The notes under the pieces: model-generated
The model's database searches: none
What the model was told of the DNA's origin: nothing
Seen by the model: the letters and a program-made list of their open reading frames with translations, nothing else
Made by a program: the position numbers and the translations under genes
Shown here: positions 1 through 8,839 of the stretch, piece by piece
How positions within the stretch are numbered: position 1 is the stretch's first letter
Layout: each line of letters opens with the position of its first letter
From: Nematostella vectensis
Taxonomy: Eukaryota; Cnidaria; Anthozoa; Actiniaria; Edwardsiidae
Assembly (NCBI RefSeq): GCF_932526225.1
Contig: NC_064041.1
Coordinates: 12,291,951-12,319,450 of the forward strand
Length of the DNA: 27,500 nucleotides
Reading direction: 5' to 3'

Positions 1-276
1 TATTTCACCGCTTATGGCATTATATATTTGGAGTTGTACATTGGATACATGTTGGCCTCCTCGCTGTTTCCACAGGTGGGAGGACAGTGAGGGGCGGAGG
101 GGGTATTGATGTTTCTCCAGCCACCGTGCTTACAATTAAGTGGACAGTGGTGGAAAAGAGGGGGGTAGCCAGATCGCCATGCGCACAATTAAGTGGACAG
201 CGATAGGCAAGGGAAGGAGAAGTAATGCGATGGGGCCCGGGGCGAGTTGCCCTGGGTTGCCCGGTTTTATTGTGTG
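1..276 (-). other. 3' UTR of LINE copy A (partial)
   Basis: Non-coding stretch after the ORF2 stop codon (277-279). It matches 5047-5322 of copy B. It contains a 16 bp direct repeat at 132-147 and 185-200, 53 bp apart. No other gene is seen on either strand. Confidence 0.8.
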
Positions 277-3232
277 CTATACGAGGACAGAGAGGGCCTC
301 GCCCCGCCAGCAGCAGAGGACATCATTGATGCCCCAGCGGCTATACGCGGCAAGAGGTCCGAGGACGGCCGCGTCCCTCTCTATCCTCTCTCTGATCTTA
401 TATTTAGCTACACTGACTATTTCTGCTTGTCTCTTCTCGAATAGAGAAGTGTTCCTTGCAGTCCACAGACACCATAGTATGAGTTTAAAGATGTACACCA
501 CTAAGTTAGTTTTGCTCTTGTCACCCTTAGCTGTGGATAGTCCAAGAGTAAGGATGACAGTGTTAACATTACGGGTTAGGGGAGTAGCGTTAATCCGCTC
601 AGCTATAGGAAATGCCCAGTCCCAAACCCGCGTCGCAAAGTCGCAAGATAAAAACACGTGCTTTAATGTCTCGGTCCTGCCACAGCGGTGGCATTTCGGC
701 GAAAACGTGCAGTGCATGTGGCTGGTGAGGAAACTCGCTGTGCGAACCACGCGGTGGCGGATCTTCCACAGCAGGTCGCTCTCCCAATTCGTGCTCAGCC
801 CGCCGTATGTGTTCCGCCAGACTGAGAACCAGGGAATCCCTGGCAGTCGCAGTCTGTCTTCCCACGTCTGTTGAGCTTTGCTTGGATTAGGGAGGAGTGC
901 TACAAACTCCGAGTAGATGTTTTTAACCTTCAGCGCTCGGAGGGGAGCGGAAGCTAGCCAAGGCTTGATCTCCGCCATGGCCTGGAGGAGATCGTCATAG
1001 ACCCTGGGTCGTTTTCCAGGCGCCGCGACCGGGGCGGAATTGCCTTTCAGCCAATTCCACTCCTCACGGATACCGAGCTTGCGGCTAGTCCAATAGCGCG
1101 CTAGGTTTGCCCATGGAGCGTTATTGTCAGGGTTAGCCACTTGTGCAATCCATTTCAGCTGCAGGGATTTCACCTTTGACTGAATGTGGATGGCCGCCAG
1201 GCCTCCCTTTTCTCGCGGTTGCACGCACTTTTCTCTGCTAACCTGGGGGGTCTTACCAGACCAGACAAAATCCCAGACAAGTTTGTTCACCTTTGTGGCT
1301 ACAGGAGGGGGCATTCTTAGCACACTGGCTGTGTACCAGAGTTTGCTCATCCCGAGTACATTGGTTATTAGAACTTTGCCCTTCAGGGATAGAGTCCGGC
1401 TGCGCCACAAGGTGAGGGTTTTTTCGAGTTTTTCTACGCGAGGTGCCCAGTTAAACTCGGTCAGGTCTCCAAACCCGTGCCAGATTCCAAGGATATGGAA
1501 TGCCACTGCCACTTAATATCCACCGGAGTCTGGTCAGATCCTCGAGAGGAACCGATCCAGAGACCTTCGGATTTCGTGGCATTGAGCTTTGCTCCGGAAG
1601 CGCGTTCGTATGTACCAATTAGCGCGAAAGCCCTGCGTATAGAGTAAGAGTCTCGCAGCAGGAGGGTCGTGTCGTCGGCGTACTGAGTTGTTTTAACCGT
1701 CGCTTTTGACTGGGGAAGATGAAGACCAGTGACCTGAGGGTCTTTCCTGATCGCGTTCCCCAGAACCTCTGCACAAAGGCAGTAGAGCATGGGGCTAAGG
1801 GGGCAACCTTGGCGGACGCCGCGCTGTAGGGGGAAGAAGCTCGTGAGCCAGCCGTTATTACATACCGAGGCTTTACTGCCGTTGTACAGAGTCTTAATAC
1901 AAGATGGGGGGATTCAAGTGAAGACCTCTCCTCCTCGGAAAGGCGAGCGTCCAGCCTAGAGAGCAAGGAATCCTGAGCCTCAGGGTCTGTTGTTTCAGCG
2001 GTGTAAAGCGTGGTGTAAAACTCGCGCACCGCAGCCAAGATGTCTGAGGTGTTTGAGGCTGTACGGCCGCTGGAGGTGTGAAGCTCGGTGATGCTGTGTT
2101 TGGTGCGATTGTTGCTCTCTAGGCCGAAGAAATACCGGGTGGGTTTTTCCCCTTCCTCAAGCCATTGTGCTCTAGAGCGGACTTTAACCCCTTCTAGCAC
2201 GCGGGTCTGTGCGTCTTCTAGCTCCTGCTTTATAGCACGGAGGCGAGAGACGTCAGCACCGCGCGTGTTTAGGCGTTGGTATTCCCTCTCTAGGGCGGCA
2301 ATGTGGTGTCGCTTTTCTTTGGAAAGACGCACCGACGCGGCTATCGCAAGACGCTTTAGGTGAAATTTTCCCAAATCCCACCAGACCCGGCGGTCTGGGA
2401 ACTGGGGTCGTTTCTGCTGCCACGAGGGCCAGAAGGCGCGAACGCTTTTGCGAAAGTCCTCGTTCTGCAGGACCGAGACATTAAATTTCCATACACCTCG
2501 CCCTGCTGGCTCGATGTCGGGGATTGTGAGGCGCGCATGTACGGCTGCGTGGTCTGAGAAAGGGAATGGCCTGACGGTACAAGACCCCCCCTGCATGAAA
2601 GGTTCCGGGGCGTAGATACGATCGATCCGTGTTCCTACCCTGCGATCAGGCGTGATGTAAGTTACTGCCGTACCCGATGGTGAGTACGATCGATAGAGGT
2701 CTAAGACCCGGAACCGTTCAAGGAAGGTATGTAAAGCAGGGTATCCTAATGTACCGCTAAGCGCGCTACCCCCCCATTTATCTAGGGCTAAGTTACTTAC
2801 ACAATTAAAATCGCCTCCGATGATGGCGGGTACCCCCGGGTGAGAGAGCCGCCAAAGATTTCCGTAAAAGGCGACTCTCTCTGCCGGGAGATTCGGAGCA
2901 TAAAGGTTGTTCAAAGAGAAGTGAGTTTTGTTAACCTCAATGAGGACGCTGAGGAACCTGCCCTCAGTATCCCGTTTGAGGCTCACAAACTTGAAATTAA
3001 AGGACGGCTTAAACAGCACTCCGACGCCACGCGCGTGAGGAGACCCACAGCTCCAATAAGCCGGTCCCCCCCACTCCTTTTCCCAATGCTGCTCTTCCGT
3101 GGCAGTTGAAATGTGGGTCTCCTGCACGAACGCAACATCGCAGTTCATGCTGCGAAGCGCACTAAAAACTTTTTCACGTTTAGGCGCCTCGTGGATGCCA
3201 TTGACGTTAATCGTGCAAACCGAGAACGCCAT
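277..3232 (-). pseudogene. Broken LINE ORF2 (endonuclease/reverse transcriptase), copy A
   Basis: Homologous throughout to the intact ORF2 of copy B. The APE endonuclease half is open, with the N, E, GDFN and SDH motifs present. At 1899-1907 a 9 bp filler replaces 526 bp of copy B (6949-7474). This removes about residues 442-617, including the reverse transcriptase finger region and the motif A aspartate, and shifts the frame. The QYADD motif survives downstream (1671-1685) in another frame. Near 1507 a second lesion (7 bp for 11 bp) shifts the frame again, so the C-terminal part (CCHC region to the stop at 277-279) reads separately. An in-frame extension of the first frame runs up to 3349. 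No functional reverse transcriptase can be made; a free endonuclease fragment is conceivable. Confidence 0.92.
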
Positions 3233-3272
3233 TGTGAAACAAATATAGGTTAACATAACCATGAGGTTAAGA

Positions 3273-4541
3273 TTAATGATGCACATCTTTACCCTCGTAG
3301 AGGTGTTGGAAATGTTGGCGGTAGAGCTTGTCAAACAGCTGTTTAGCACGCTGCTCCCCCTTCATGTTCTCCCATCGGGTGCGGAGTTCGCTCTGTGCTG
3401 CGTGTCCAGCGAGTCGCAGCTTTTGGTGCGTGTAATCACCGTGCTTGTGCTGGAGAAAGAGGGCGAGTGCGTCCAGTCGGGAGCTTGAGTCCACTCCAGC
3501 GATTCTGCGGGCGTCTGATTTGAGATCTTTAACGAAAGCCCGCTCGTTTTCAGCTCGACTTCCAGCTCGACTTTCCTTTCGCGGGGGAGAGTCCGTTAAG
3601 TGAAGACCGGGTGGTCTTTTCTCTCCGGTCTTCGGGGAGGGTTCCTCGGTGCCGGTCTTTGGGGAGGACTCTGTTGGTATAAGGGAATCCGCGGAGATTG
3701 TGTGCTCTTGCGCTGTTGCGGGGGCAGCTGCCTCGTCCTGGTCCTTTTCGCGGTCAGAGGCCGTCTCTGTCGGTAGCGGCAGATCCGGCGATAGTGGTGG
3801 GAGTGTCTCCTCCTCCTGCGCGCACTGCATGCGCTCCTGTTCGGTGGTGAGTTCTTCTCGACGACGGCGATGAGGGCGTCGGCGCGGTTTGGTGCATTCT
3901 TTCACACCGTGGCCTATCTCTGAGCATCTTAGGCAACTCTGAGGTTGCCCAGTATATTTGAAGCTCAGAGAGGCTCCGTTTGTTGTTAGGCGGGCTGGCA
4001 GGTCACGGAGTAACTTGTCGTACAGGACAAGGCGGCATCCATTTTCGAAAGCAGCCAGGTCGGGCTCTTTGTGATGAAGCCGCGAAATAGAGTGTAGGTC
4101 TCCGTATCTGGTCATCAAGTCGCGGAAGGTGTCATCCGGGAACTCAACAGGCACAAATACGGAGACTGCCGTTCTGCGCACGGAGACTGGGGCGAGTTGG
4201 TAGTGGCGGCCGCCGACGTCGAGGCCTCGAGAGGCAGCGAGAACAGCTGACTGCTCGGTTTTGAAGGTGACCTCTAGGCCAGAGACAACCTGGGCGGTGC
4301 CGACAATGTCGGCGGTTTCTGTCCCCAGGAAGGCGCGCAGGACCTCCGCCGCAGAGACTGGTGTGCTGTCGTATCGCAGACATACTGTCCGCAGGGCTGG
4401 GAAAGACCGAAAGACGGTTGGTTTTCGCTGTTGTAAAGCGGCCTCCCTGTAAGACATAGTCTTTCCAGTAAGCGTGGCTTTGGGCGTGTCCGTGGGCGTG
4501 TCCGTGGGCGTGTCCATGTCGTTTTCCGTTGGAGGAACCAT
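3273..4541 (-). CDS. LINE ORF1 protein, CCHC zinc knuckle, copy A
   Basis: Open frame of 422 residues, the nucleic-acid-binding, gag-like protein expected upstream of ORF2. Its order matches copy B: a region that may be RRM-like, a CCHC knuckle (C-x2-C-x4-H-x4-C), an arginine-rich run, a long acidic Ser/Pro/Thr linker, and a basic, helical C-terminus. The first Met (4541) has a good context, with A at -3 and G at +4, and adds a 28-residue leader containing a Thr-Asp-Thr-Pro repeat made by a 12 bp DNA repeat. In copy B that leader is cut by a stop, so the second Met (4457) may be the ancestral start. A few residues differ from copy B near the N-terminus, for example Pro for Ala and Cys for Arg. 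The stop lies 40 nt before the favoured ORF2 Met at 3232. Confidence 0.85.
   Translation of the reverse strand: MVPPTENDMDTPTDTPTDTPKATLTGKTMSYREAALQQRKPTVFRSFPALRTVCLRYDSTPVSAAEVLRAFLGTETADIVGTAQVVSGLEVTFKTEQSAVLAASRGLDVGGRHYQLAPVSVRRTAVSVFVPVEFPDDTFRDLMTRYGDLHSISRLHHKEPDLAAFENGCRLVLYDKLLRDLPARLTTNGASLSFKYTGQPQSCLRCSEIGHGVKECTKPRRRPHRRRREELTTEQERMQCAQEEETLPPLSPDLPLPTETASDREKDQDEAAAPATAQEHTISADSLIPTESSPKTGTEEPSPKTGEKRPPGLHLTDSPPRKESRAGSRAENERAFVKDLKSDARRIAGVDSSSRLDALALFLQHKHGDYTHQKLRLAGHAAQSELRTRWENMKGEQRAKQLFDKLYRQHFQHLYEGKDVHH
4482..4516. repeat. 12 bp tandem repeat at ORF1 start, copy A
   Basis: About three tandem units of GGGCGTGTCCGT. On the - strand this encodes the Thr-Asp-Thr-Pro repeat of the ORF1 leader. 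Related GGGCGTGGTC units lie just outside it, towards the LINE 5' end. Confidence 0.8.
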
Positions 4542-4797
4542 TTTGGTGGGCGTGGTCAGGGCGTGGTCAGGACGTGTTCTAGAGGCGTTCCCAAGCTGTG
4601 GGCGCGGTCCTGCTAAGCCCTGGTGCTAGCAGGTTTCTCTAGATCAAGCGTTATACCGTGGAAATTCCCAGAGAACGAAACACGTGTTTACGTGATTACG
4701 TAATCCGGGTTTTCCCACGCCGAGGGCGCTTATACGAGAAGACCCTCGTCTATTCTTATCTAACCTTCAAACCCGAGGCTTACACTCGTCTTCGGTC
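4542..4797 (-). other. 5' UTR of LINE copy A
   Basis: 256 bp between the LINE 5' end and the first ORF1 Met, ending sharply at 4797 against the U2-derived 16-mer. It is close to identical with the 5' UTR of copy B. I see no clear promoter or RNA gene in it. Confidence 0.75.
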
Positions 4798-4813
4798 GAT
4801 AAGAACAGATACT
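4798..4813 (-). repeat. Target-site duplication, U2 nt 35-50 (between LINE copies)
   Basis: GATAAGAACAGATACT on the + strand, identical to 10365-10380 and to nt 35-50 of every U2 gene in the window. It joins the poly(A) tail of copy B to the 5' end of copy A. The last T could belong either to U2 or to the tail, so the duplication is 15 or 16 bp. Confidence 0.95.
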
Positions 4814-4835
4814 TTTTTTTTTTGTATTTGAATAG

Positions 4836-4841
4836 TTTATT
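4836..4841 (-). promoter_or_regulatory. Polyadenylation signal of LINE copy B
   Basis: AATAAA on the - strand, ending 12 nt before the poly(A) tract at 4823, the normal spacing for cleavage and polyadenylation. The tail therefore probably derives from a polyadenylated transcript. Confidence 0.75.
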
Positions 4842-5177
4842 TACAATAAATCAAATCTATTATACAATCTTTAAATCCAGTTGAGGACTATATCTAATCT
4901 TGATTACAATGGTTGTTTTGACAATATCGATAATGTGTAGTTTTAGAGAAGAGAGGGATCCCGGGAGAAATCCGCGTCTCCGGCTCTTGCACGACAGAGG
5001 CGTTAATCCCCCCGGAAGCCTCGCTCCTCCCATTGTTCACGCGGTTTATTTCACCGCTTATGGCATTATATATTTGGAGTTGTACATTGGATACATGTTG
5101 GCCTCCTCGCTGTTTCCACAGGTGGGAGGACAGTGAGGGGCGGAGGGGGTATTGATGTTTCTCCAGCCACCGTGCTT

Positions 5178-5246
5178 ACAATTAAGTGGACAGTGGTGGA
5201 AAAGAGGGGGGTAGCCAGATCGCCATGCGCACAATTAAGTGGACAG
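5178..5246. repeat. Direct repeat pair in LINE 3' UTR
   Basis: ACAATTAAGTGGACAG occurs at 5178-5193 and 5231-5246, 53 bp apart, and at the matching places in copy A (132-147 and 185-200). Its role is unknown. Repeats in LINE 3' UTRs can mark the region recognised by the reverse transcriptase, but nothing here shows that. Confidence 0.7.
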
Positions 5247-5322
5247 CGATAGGCAAGGGAAGGAGAAGTAATGCGATGGGGCCCGGGGCGAGTTGCCCTG
5301 GGTTGCCCGGTTTTATTGTGTG

Positions 5323-8300
5323 CTATACGAGGACAGAGAGGGCCTCGCCCCGCCAGCAGCAGAGGACATCATTGATGCCCCAGCGGCTATACGCGGCAAG
5401 AGGTCCGAGGACGGCCGCGTCCCTCTCTATCCTCTCTCTGATCTTATATTTAGCTACACTGACTATTTCTGCTTGTCTCTTCTCGAATAGAGAAGTGTTC
5501 CTTGCAGTCCACAGACACCATAGTATGAGTTTAAAGATGTACACCACTAAGTTAGTTCTGCTCTTGTCACCCTTAGCTGTGGATAGTCCAAGAGTAAGGA
5601 TGACAGTGTTAACATTACGGGTTAGGGGAGTAGCGTTAATCCGCTCAGCTATAGGAAATGCCCAGTCCCAAACCCGCGTCGCAAAGTCGCAAGATAAAAA
5701 CACGTGCTTTAATGTCTCGGTCCTGCCACAGCGGTGGCATTTCGGCGAAAACGTGCAGTGCATGTGGCTGGTGAGGAAACTCGCTGTGCGAACCACGCGG
5801 TGGCGGATCTTCCACAGCAGGTCGCTCTCCCAATTCGTGCTCAGCCCGCCGTATGTGTTCCGCCAGACTGAGAACCAGGGAATCCCTGGCAGTCGCAGTC
5901 TGTCTTCCCACGTCTGTTGAGCTTTGCTTGGATTAGGGAGGAGTGCTACAAACTCCGAGTAGATGTTTTTAACCTTCAGCGCTCGGAGGGGAGCGGAAGC
6001 TAGCCAAGGCTTGATCTCCGCCATGGCCTGGAGGAGATCGTCATAGACCCTGGGTCGTTTTCCAGGCGCCGCGACCGGGGCGGAATTGCCTTTCAGCCAA
6101 TTCCACTCCTTACGGATACCGAGCTTGCGGCTAGTCCAATAGCGCGCTAGGTTTGCCCATGGAGCGTTATTGTCAGGGTTAGCCACTTGTGCAATCCATT
6201 TCAGCTGCAGGGATTTCACCTTTGACTGAATGTGGATGGCCGCCAGGCCTCCCTTTTCTCGCGGTTGCACGCACTTTTCTCTGCTAACCTGGGGGGTCTT
6301 ACCAGACCAGACAAAATCCCAGACAAGTTTGTTCACCTTTGTGGCTACAGGAGGGGGCATTCTTAGCACACTGGCTGTGTACCAGAGTTTGCTCATCCCG
6401 AGTACATTGGTTATTAGAACTTTGCCCTTCAGGGATAGAGTCCGGCTGCGCCACAAGGTGAGGGTTTTTTCGAGTTTTTCTACGCGAGGTGCCCAGTTAA
6501 ACTCGGTCAGGTCTCCAAACCCGTGCCAGATTCCAAGGATATGGAGCTTGTCTCTCTGCCACTTAATATCCACCGGAGTCTGGTCAGATCCTCGAGAGGA
6601 ACCGATCCAGAGACCTTCGGATTTCGTGGCATTGAGCTTTGCTCCGGAAGCGCGTTCGTATGTACCAATTAGCGCGAAAGCCCTGCGTATAGAGTAAGAG
6701 TCTCGCAGCAGGAGGGTCGTGTCGTCGGCGTACTGAGTTGTTTTAACCGTCGCTTTTGACTGGGGAAGATGAAGACCAGTGACCTGAGGGTCTTTCCTGA
6801 TCGCGTTCCCCAGAACCTCTGCACAAAGGCAGTAGAGCATGGGGCTAAGGGGGCAACCTTGGCGGACGCCGCGCTGTAGGGGGAAGAAGCTCGTGAGCCA
6901 GCCGTTATTACATACCGAGGCTTTACTGCCGTTGTACAGAGTCTTAATCCAGCGCCTAAAAACAGGCCCGAAATTCATTTTCTCGAGAACGCGATCGAGA
7001 AAATCTCTGTCCACTCTATCAAAAGCTTTTTCCCGATCAAGTGCAATGAGGGCACCGGGAAGTCGTTTAGTTTCGGCATAGTCGAGAATATCCCTGATTA
7101 GGAAGTTGTTCTCGAAGATGCTTCGTCCCGGCACCCCGCATGTCTGATCAGGAGAAAGAACTGACGCGAGTACGGGTTTCAGCCTGTTTGCCAGTGCTTT
7201 TGCGCCAATCTTGTAATCTACGTTAAGTAGTGAGATTGGGCGCCAGTTCTTGAGGAGAAGCCTATCTCCCTTTTTAAAGAGCAACGAGAGTATGCTCCGC
7301 GTCTGGGATTCAGAGAGGTGGGTATGATCGTATCCACTATTTAAAGTATCCACCAGATCACACCCTACTAAATCCCAGAAGCGGAGATAGAACTCGGCTG
7401 GGAGACCGTCGTCTCCGGGGGTCTTGTTTCTCTTCATCTGGGTGAGGGCCTCACGGCAATCAGCCTCAGATAAAGGGGATTCAAGTGAAGACCTCTCCTC
7501 CTCGGAAAGGCGAGCGTCCAGCCTAGAGAGCAAGGAATCCTGAGCCTCAGGGTCTGTTGTTTCAGCGGTGTAAAGCGTGGTGTAAAACTCGCGCACCGCA
7601 GCCAAGATGTCTGAGGTGTTTGAGGCTGTACGGCCGCTGGAGGTGTGAAGCTCGGTGATGCTGTGTTTGGTGCGATTGTTGCTCTCTAGGCCGAAGAAAT
7701 ACCGGGTGGGTTTTTCCCCTTCCTCAAGCCATTGTGCTCTAGAGCGGACTTTAACCCCTTCTAGCACGCGGGTCTGTGCGTCTTCTAGCTCCTGCTTTAT
7801 AGCACGGAGGCGAGAGACGTCAGCACCGCGCGTGTTTAGGCGTTGGTATTCCCTCTCTAGGGCGGCAATGTGGTGTCGCTTTTCTTTGGAAAGACGCACC
7901 GACGCGGCTATCGCAAGACGCTTTAGGTGAAATTTTCCCAAATCCCACCAGACCCGGCGGTCTGGGAACTGGGGTCGTTTCTGCTGCCACGAGGGCCAGA
8001 AGGCGCGAACGCTTTTGCGAAAGTCCTCGTTCTGCAGGACCGAGACATTAAATTTCCATACACCTCGCCCTGCTGGCTCGATGTCGGGGATTGTGAGGCG
8101 CGCATGTACGGCTGCGTGGTCTGAGAAAGGGAATGGCCTGACGGTACAAGACCCCCCCTGCATGAAAGGTTCCGGGGCGTAGATACGATCGATCCGTGTT
8201 CCTACCCTGCGATCAGGCGTGATGTAAGTTACTGCCGTACCCGATGGTGAGTACGATCGATAGAGGTCTAAGACCCGGAACCGTTCAAGGAAGGTATGTA

Positions 8301-8799
8301 AAGCAGGGTATCCTAATGTACCGCTAAGCGCGCTACCCCCCCATTTATCTAGGGCTAAGTTACTTACACAATTAAAATCGCCTCCGATGATGGCGGGTAC
8401 CCCCGGGTGAGAGAGCCGCCAAAGATTTCCGTAAAAGGCGACTCTCTCTGCCGGGAGATTCGGAGCATAAAGGTTGTTCAAAGAGAAGTGAGTTTTGTTA
8501 ACCTCAATGAGGACGCTGAGGAACCTGCCCTCAGTATCCCGTTTGAGGCCCACAAACTTGAAATTAAAGGACGGCTTAAACAGCACTCCGACGCCACGCG
8601 CGTGAGGAGACCCACAGCTCCAATAAGCCGGTCCCCCCCACTCCTTTTCCCAATGCTGCTCTTCCGTGGCAGTTGAAATGTGGGTCTCCTGCACGAACGC
8701 AACATCGCAGTTCATGCTGCGAAGCGCACTAAAAACTTTTTCACGTTTAGGCGCCTCGTGGATGCCATTGACGTTAATCGTGCAAACCGAGAACGCCAT
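5323..8799 (-). CDS. LINE ORF2: APE endonuclease-reverse transcriptase, copy B
   Basis: Intact 1158-residue polyprotein that nicks target DNA and copies the element RNA there. The start is taken at the Met (8799) just before the first endonuclease strand, 40 nt after the ORF1 stop; the frame stays open to a Met at 8916, adding 39 residues that overlap ORF1. APE endonuclease, about residues 1-230: TINVNG (N11), QETH (E38), GDFN (D141, N143), RIDR (D204), SDH (226-228). Reverse transcriptase, about 450-750: NWRPISLL, motif A LDREKAFD (D588), RGVRQGCPLSP, and QYADD (Y690-D693). C-terminal CCHC: C1021, C1024, H1032, C1037. Length and order match L1/Tx1 ORF2. All catalytic residues I can recognise are present. 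The endonuclease is the likely source of U2 specificity, by analogy with other APE-type site-specific LINEs. Confidence 0.95.
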   Translation of the reverse strand: MAFSVCTINVNGIHEAPKREKVFSALRSMNCDVAFVQETHISTATEEQHWEKEWGGPAYWSCGSPHARGVGVLFKPSFNFKFVGLKRDTEGRFLSVLIEVNKTHFSLNNLYAPNLPAERVAFYGNLWRLSHPGVPAIIGGDFNCVSNLALDKWGGSALSGTLGYPALHTFLERFRVLDLYRSYSPSGTAVTYITPDRRVGTRIDRIYAPEPFMQGGSCTVRPFPFSDHAAVHARLTIPDIEPAGRGVWKFNVSVLQNEDFRKSVRAFWPSWQQKRPQFPDRRVWWDLGKFHLKRLAIAASVRLSKEKRHHIAALEREYQRLNTRGADVSRLRAIKQELEDAQTRVLEGVKVRSRAQWLEEGEKPTRYFFGLESNNRTKHSITELHTSSGRTASNTSDILAAVREFYTTLYTAETTDPEAQDSLLSRLDARLSEEERSSLESPLSEADCREALTQMKRNKTPGDDGLPAEFYLRFWDLVGCDLVDTLNSGYDHTHLSESQTRSILSLLFKKGDRLLLKNWRPISLLNVDYKIGAKALANRLKPVLASVLSPDQTCGVPGRSIFENNFLIRDILDYAETKRLPGALIALDREKAFDRVDRDFLDRVLEKMNFGPVFRRWIKTLYNGSKASVCNNGWLTSFFPLQRGVRQGCPLSPMLYCLCAEVLGNAIRKDPQVTGLHLPQSKATVKTTQYADDTTLLLRDSYSIRRAFALIGTYERASGAKLNATKSEGLWIGSSRGSDQTPVDIKWQRDKLHILGIWHGFGDLTEFNWAPRVEKLEKTLTLWRSRTLSLKGKVLITNVLGMSKLWYTASVLRMPPPVATKVNKLVWDFVWSGKTPQVSREKCVQPREKGGLAAIHIQSKVKSLQLKWIAQVANPDNNAPWANLARYWTSRKLGIRKEWNWLKGNSAPVAAPGKRPRVYDDLLQAMAEIKPWLASAPLRALKVKNIYSEFVALLPNPSKAQQTWEDRLRLPGIPWFSVWRNTYGGLSTNWESDLLWKIRHRVVRTASFLTSHMHCTFSPKCHRCGRTETLKHVFLSCDFATRVWDWAFPIAERINATPLTRNVNTVILTLGLSTAKGDKSRTNLVVYIFKLILWCLWTARNTSLFEKRQAEIVSVAKYKIRERIERDAAVLGPLAAYSRWGINDVLCCWRGEALSVLV

Positions 8800-8839
8800 T
8801 GTGAAACAAATATAGGTTAACATAACCATGAGGTTAAGA

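Larger units (their letters stand above)
1..4797 (-). mobile_element. U2-targeted APE-type LINE, copy A (decayed, 3' end outside window)
   Basis: Non-LTR retrotransposon in the same orientation as the U2 gene. Position 1 corresponds to 5047 of copy B, so about 233 bp of 3' UTR and tail lie beyond the window. The 5' end is complete at 4797 and abuts a 16 bp U2 sequence. Against copy B it differs by scattered single bases, by an 11-to-7 bp replacement near 1507, and by loss of 526 bp replaced by 9 bp at 1899-1907. ORF1 is open, ORF2 is broken, so the copy cannot move on its own. The endonuclease and reverse transcriptase type point to the Tx1/L1 group. The U2 target is shared with the known Keno elements, but membership of that family is an inference. 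Confidence 0.93.
4814..5322 (-). other. 3' UTR and poly(A) tail of LINE copy B
   Basis: 509 bp from the ORF2 stop to the end of the element. Reading on the - strand it contains the 16 bp direct repeat, an AT-rich stretch, a polyadenylation signal and an 11-nt A tract (4813-4823, counting one base that may be U2). No open frame of note is seen. Confidence 0.88.

Noticed and set aside
5186-5920. 244-residue open frame on the + strand, also at 140-874
   Set aside because: Shadow on the opposite strand of the LINE ORF2 C-terminus and 3' UTR, with no domain signature.
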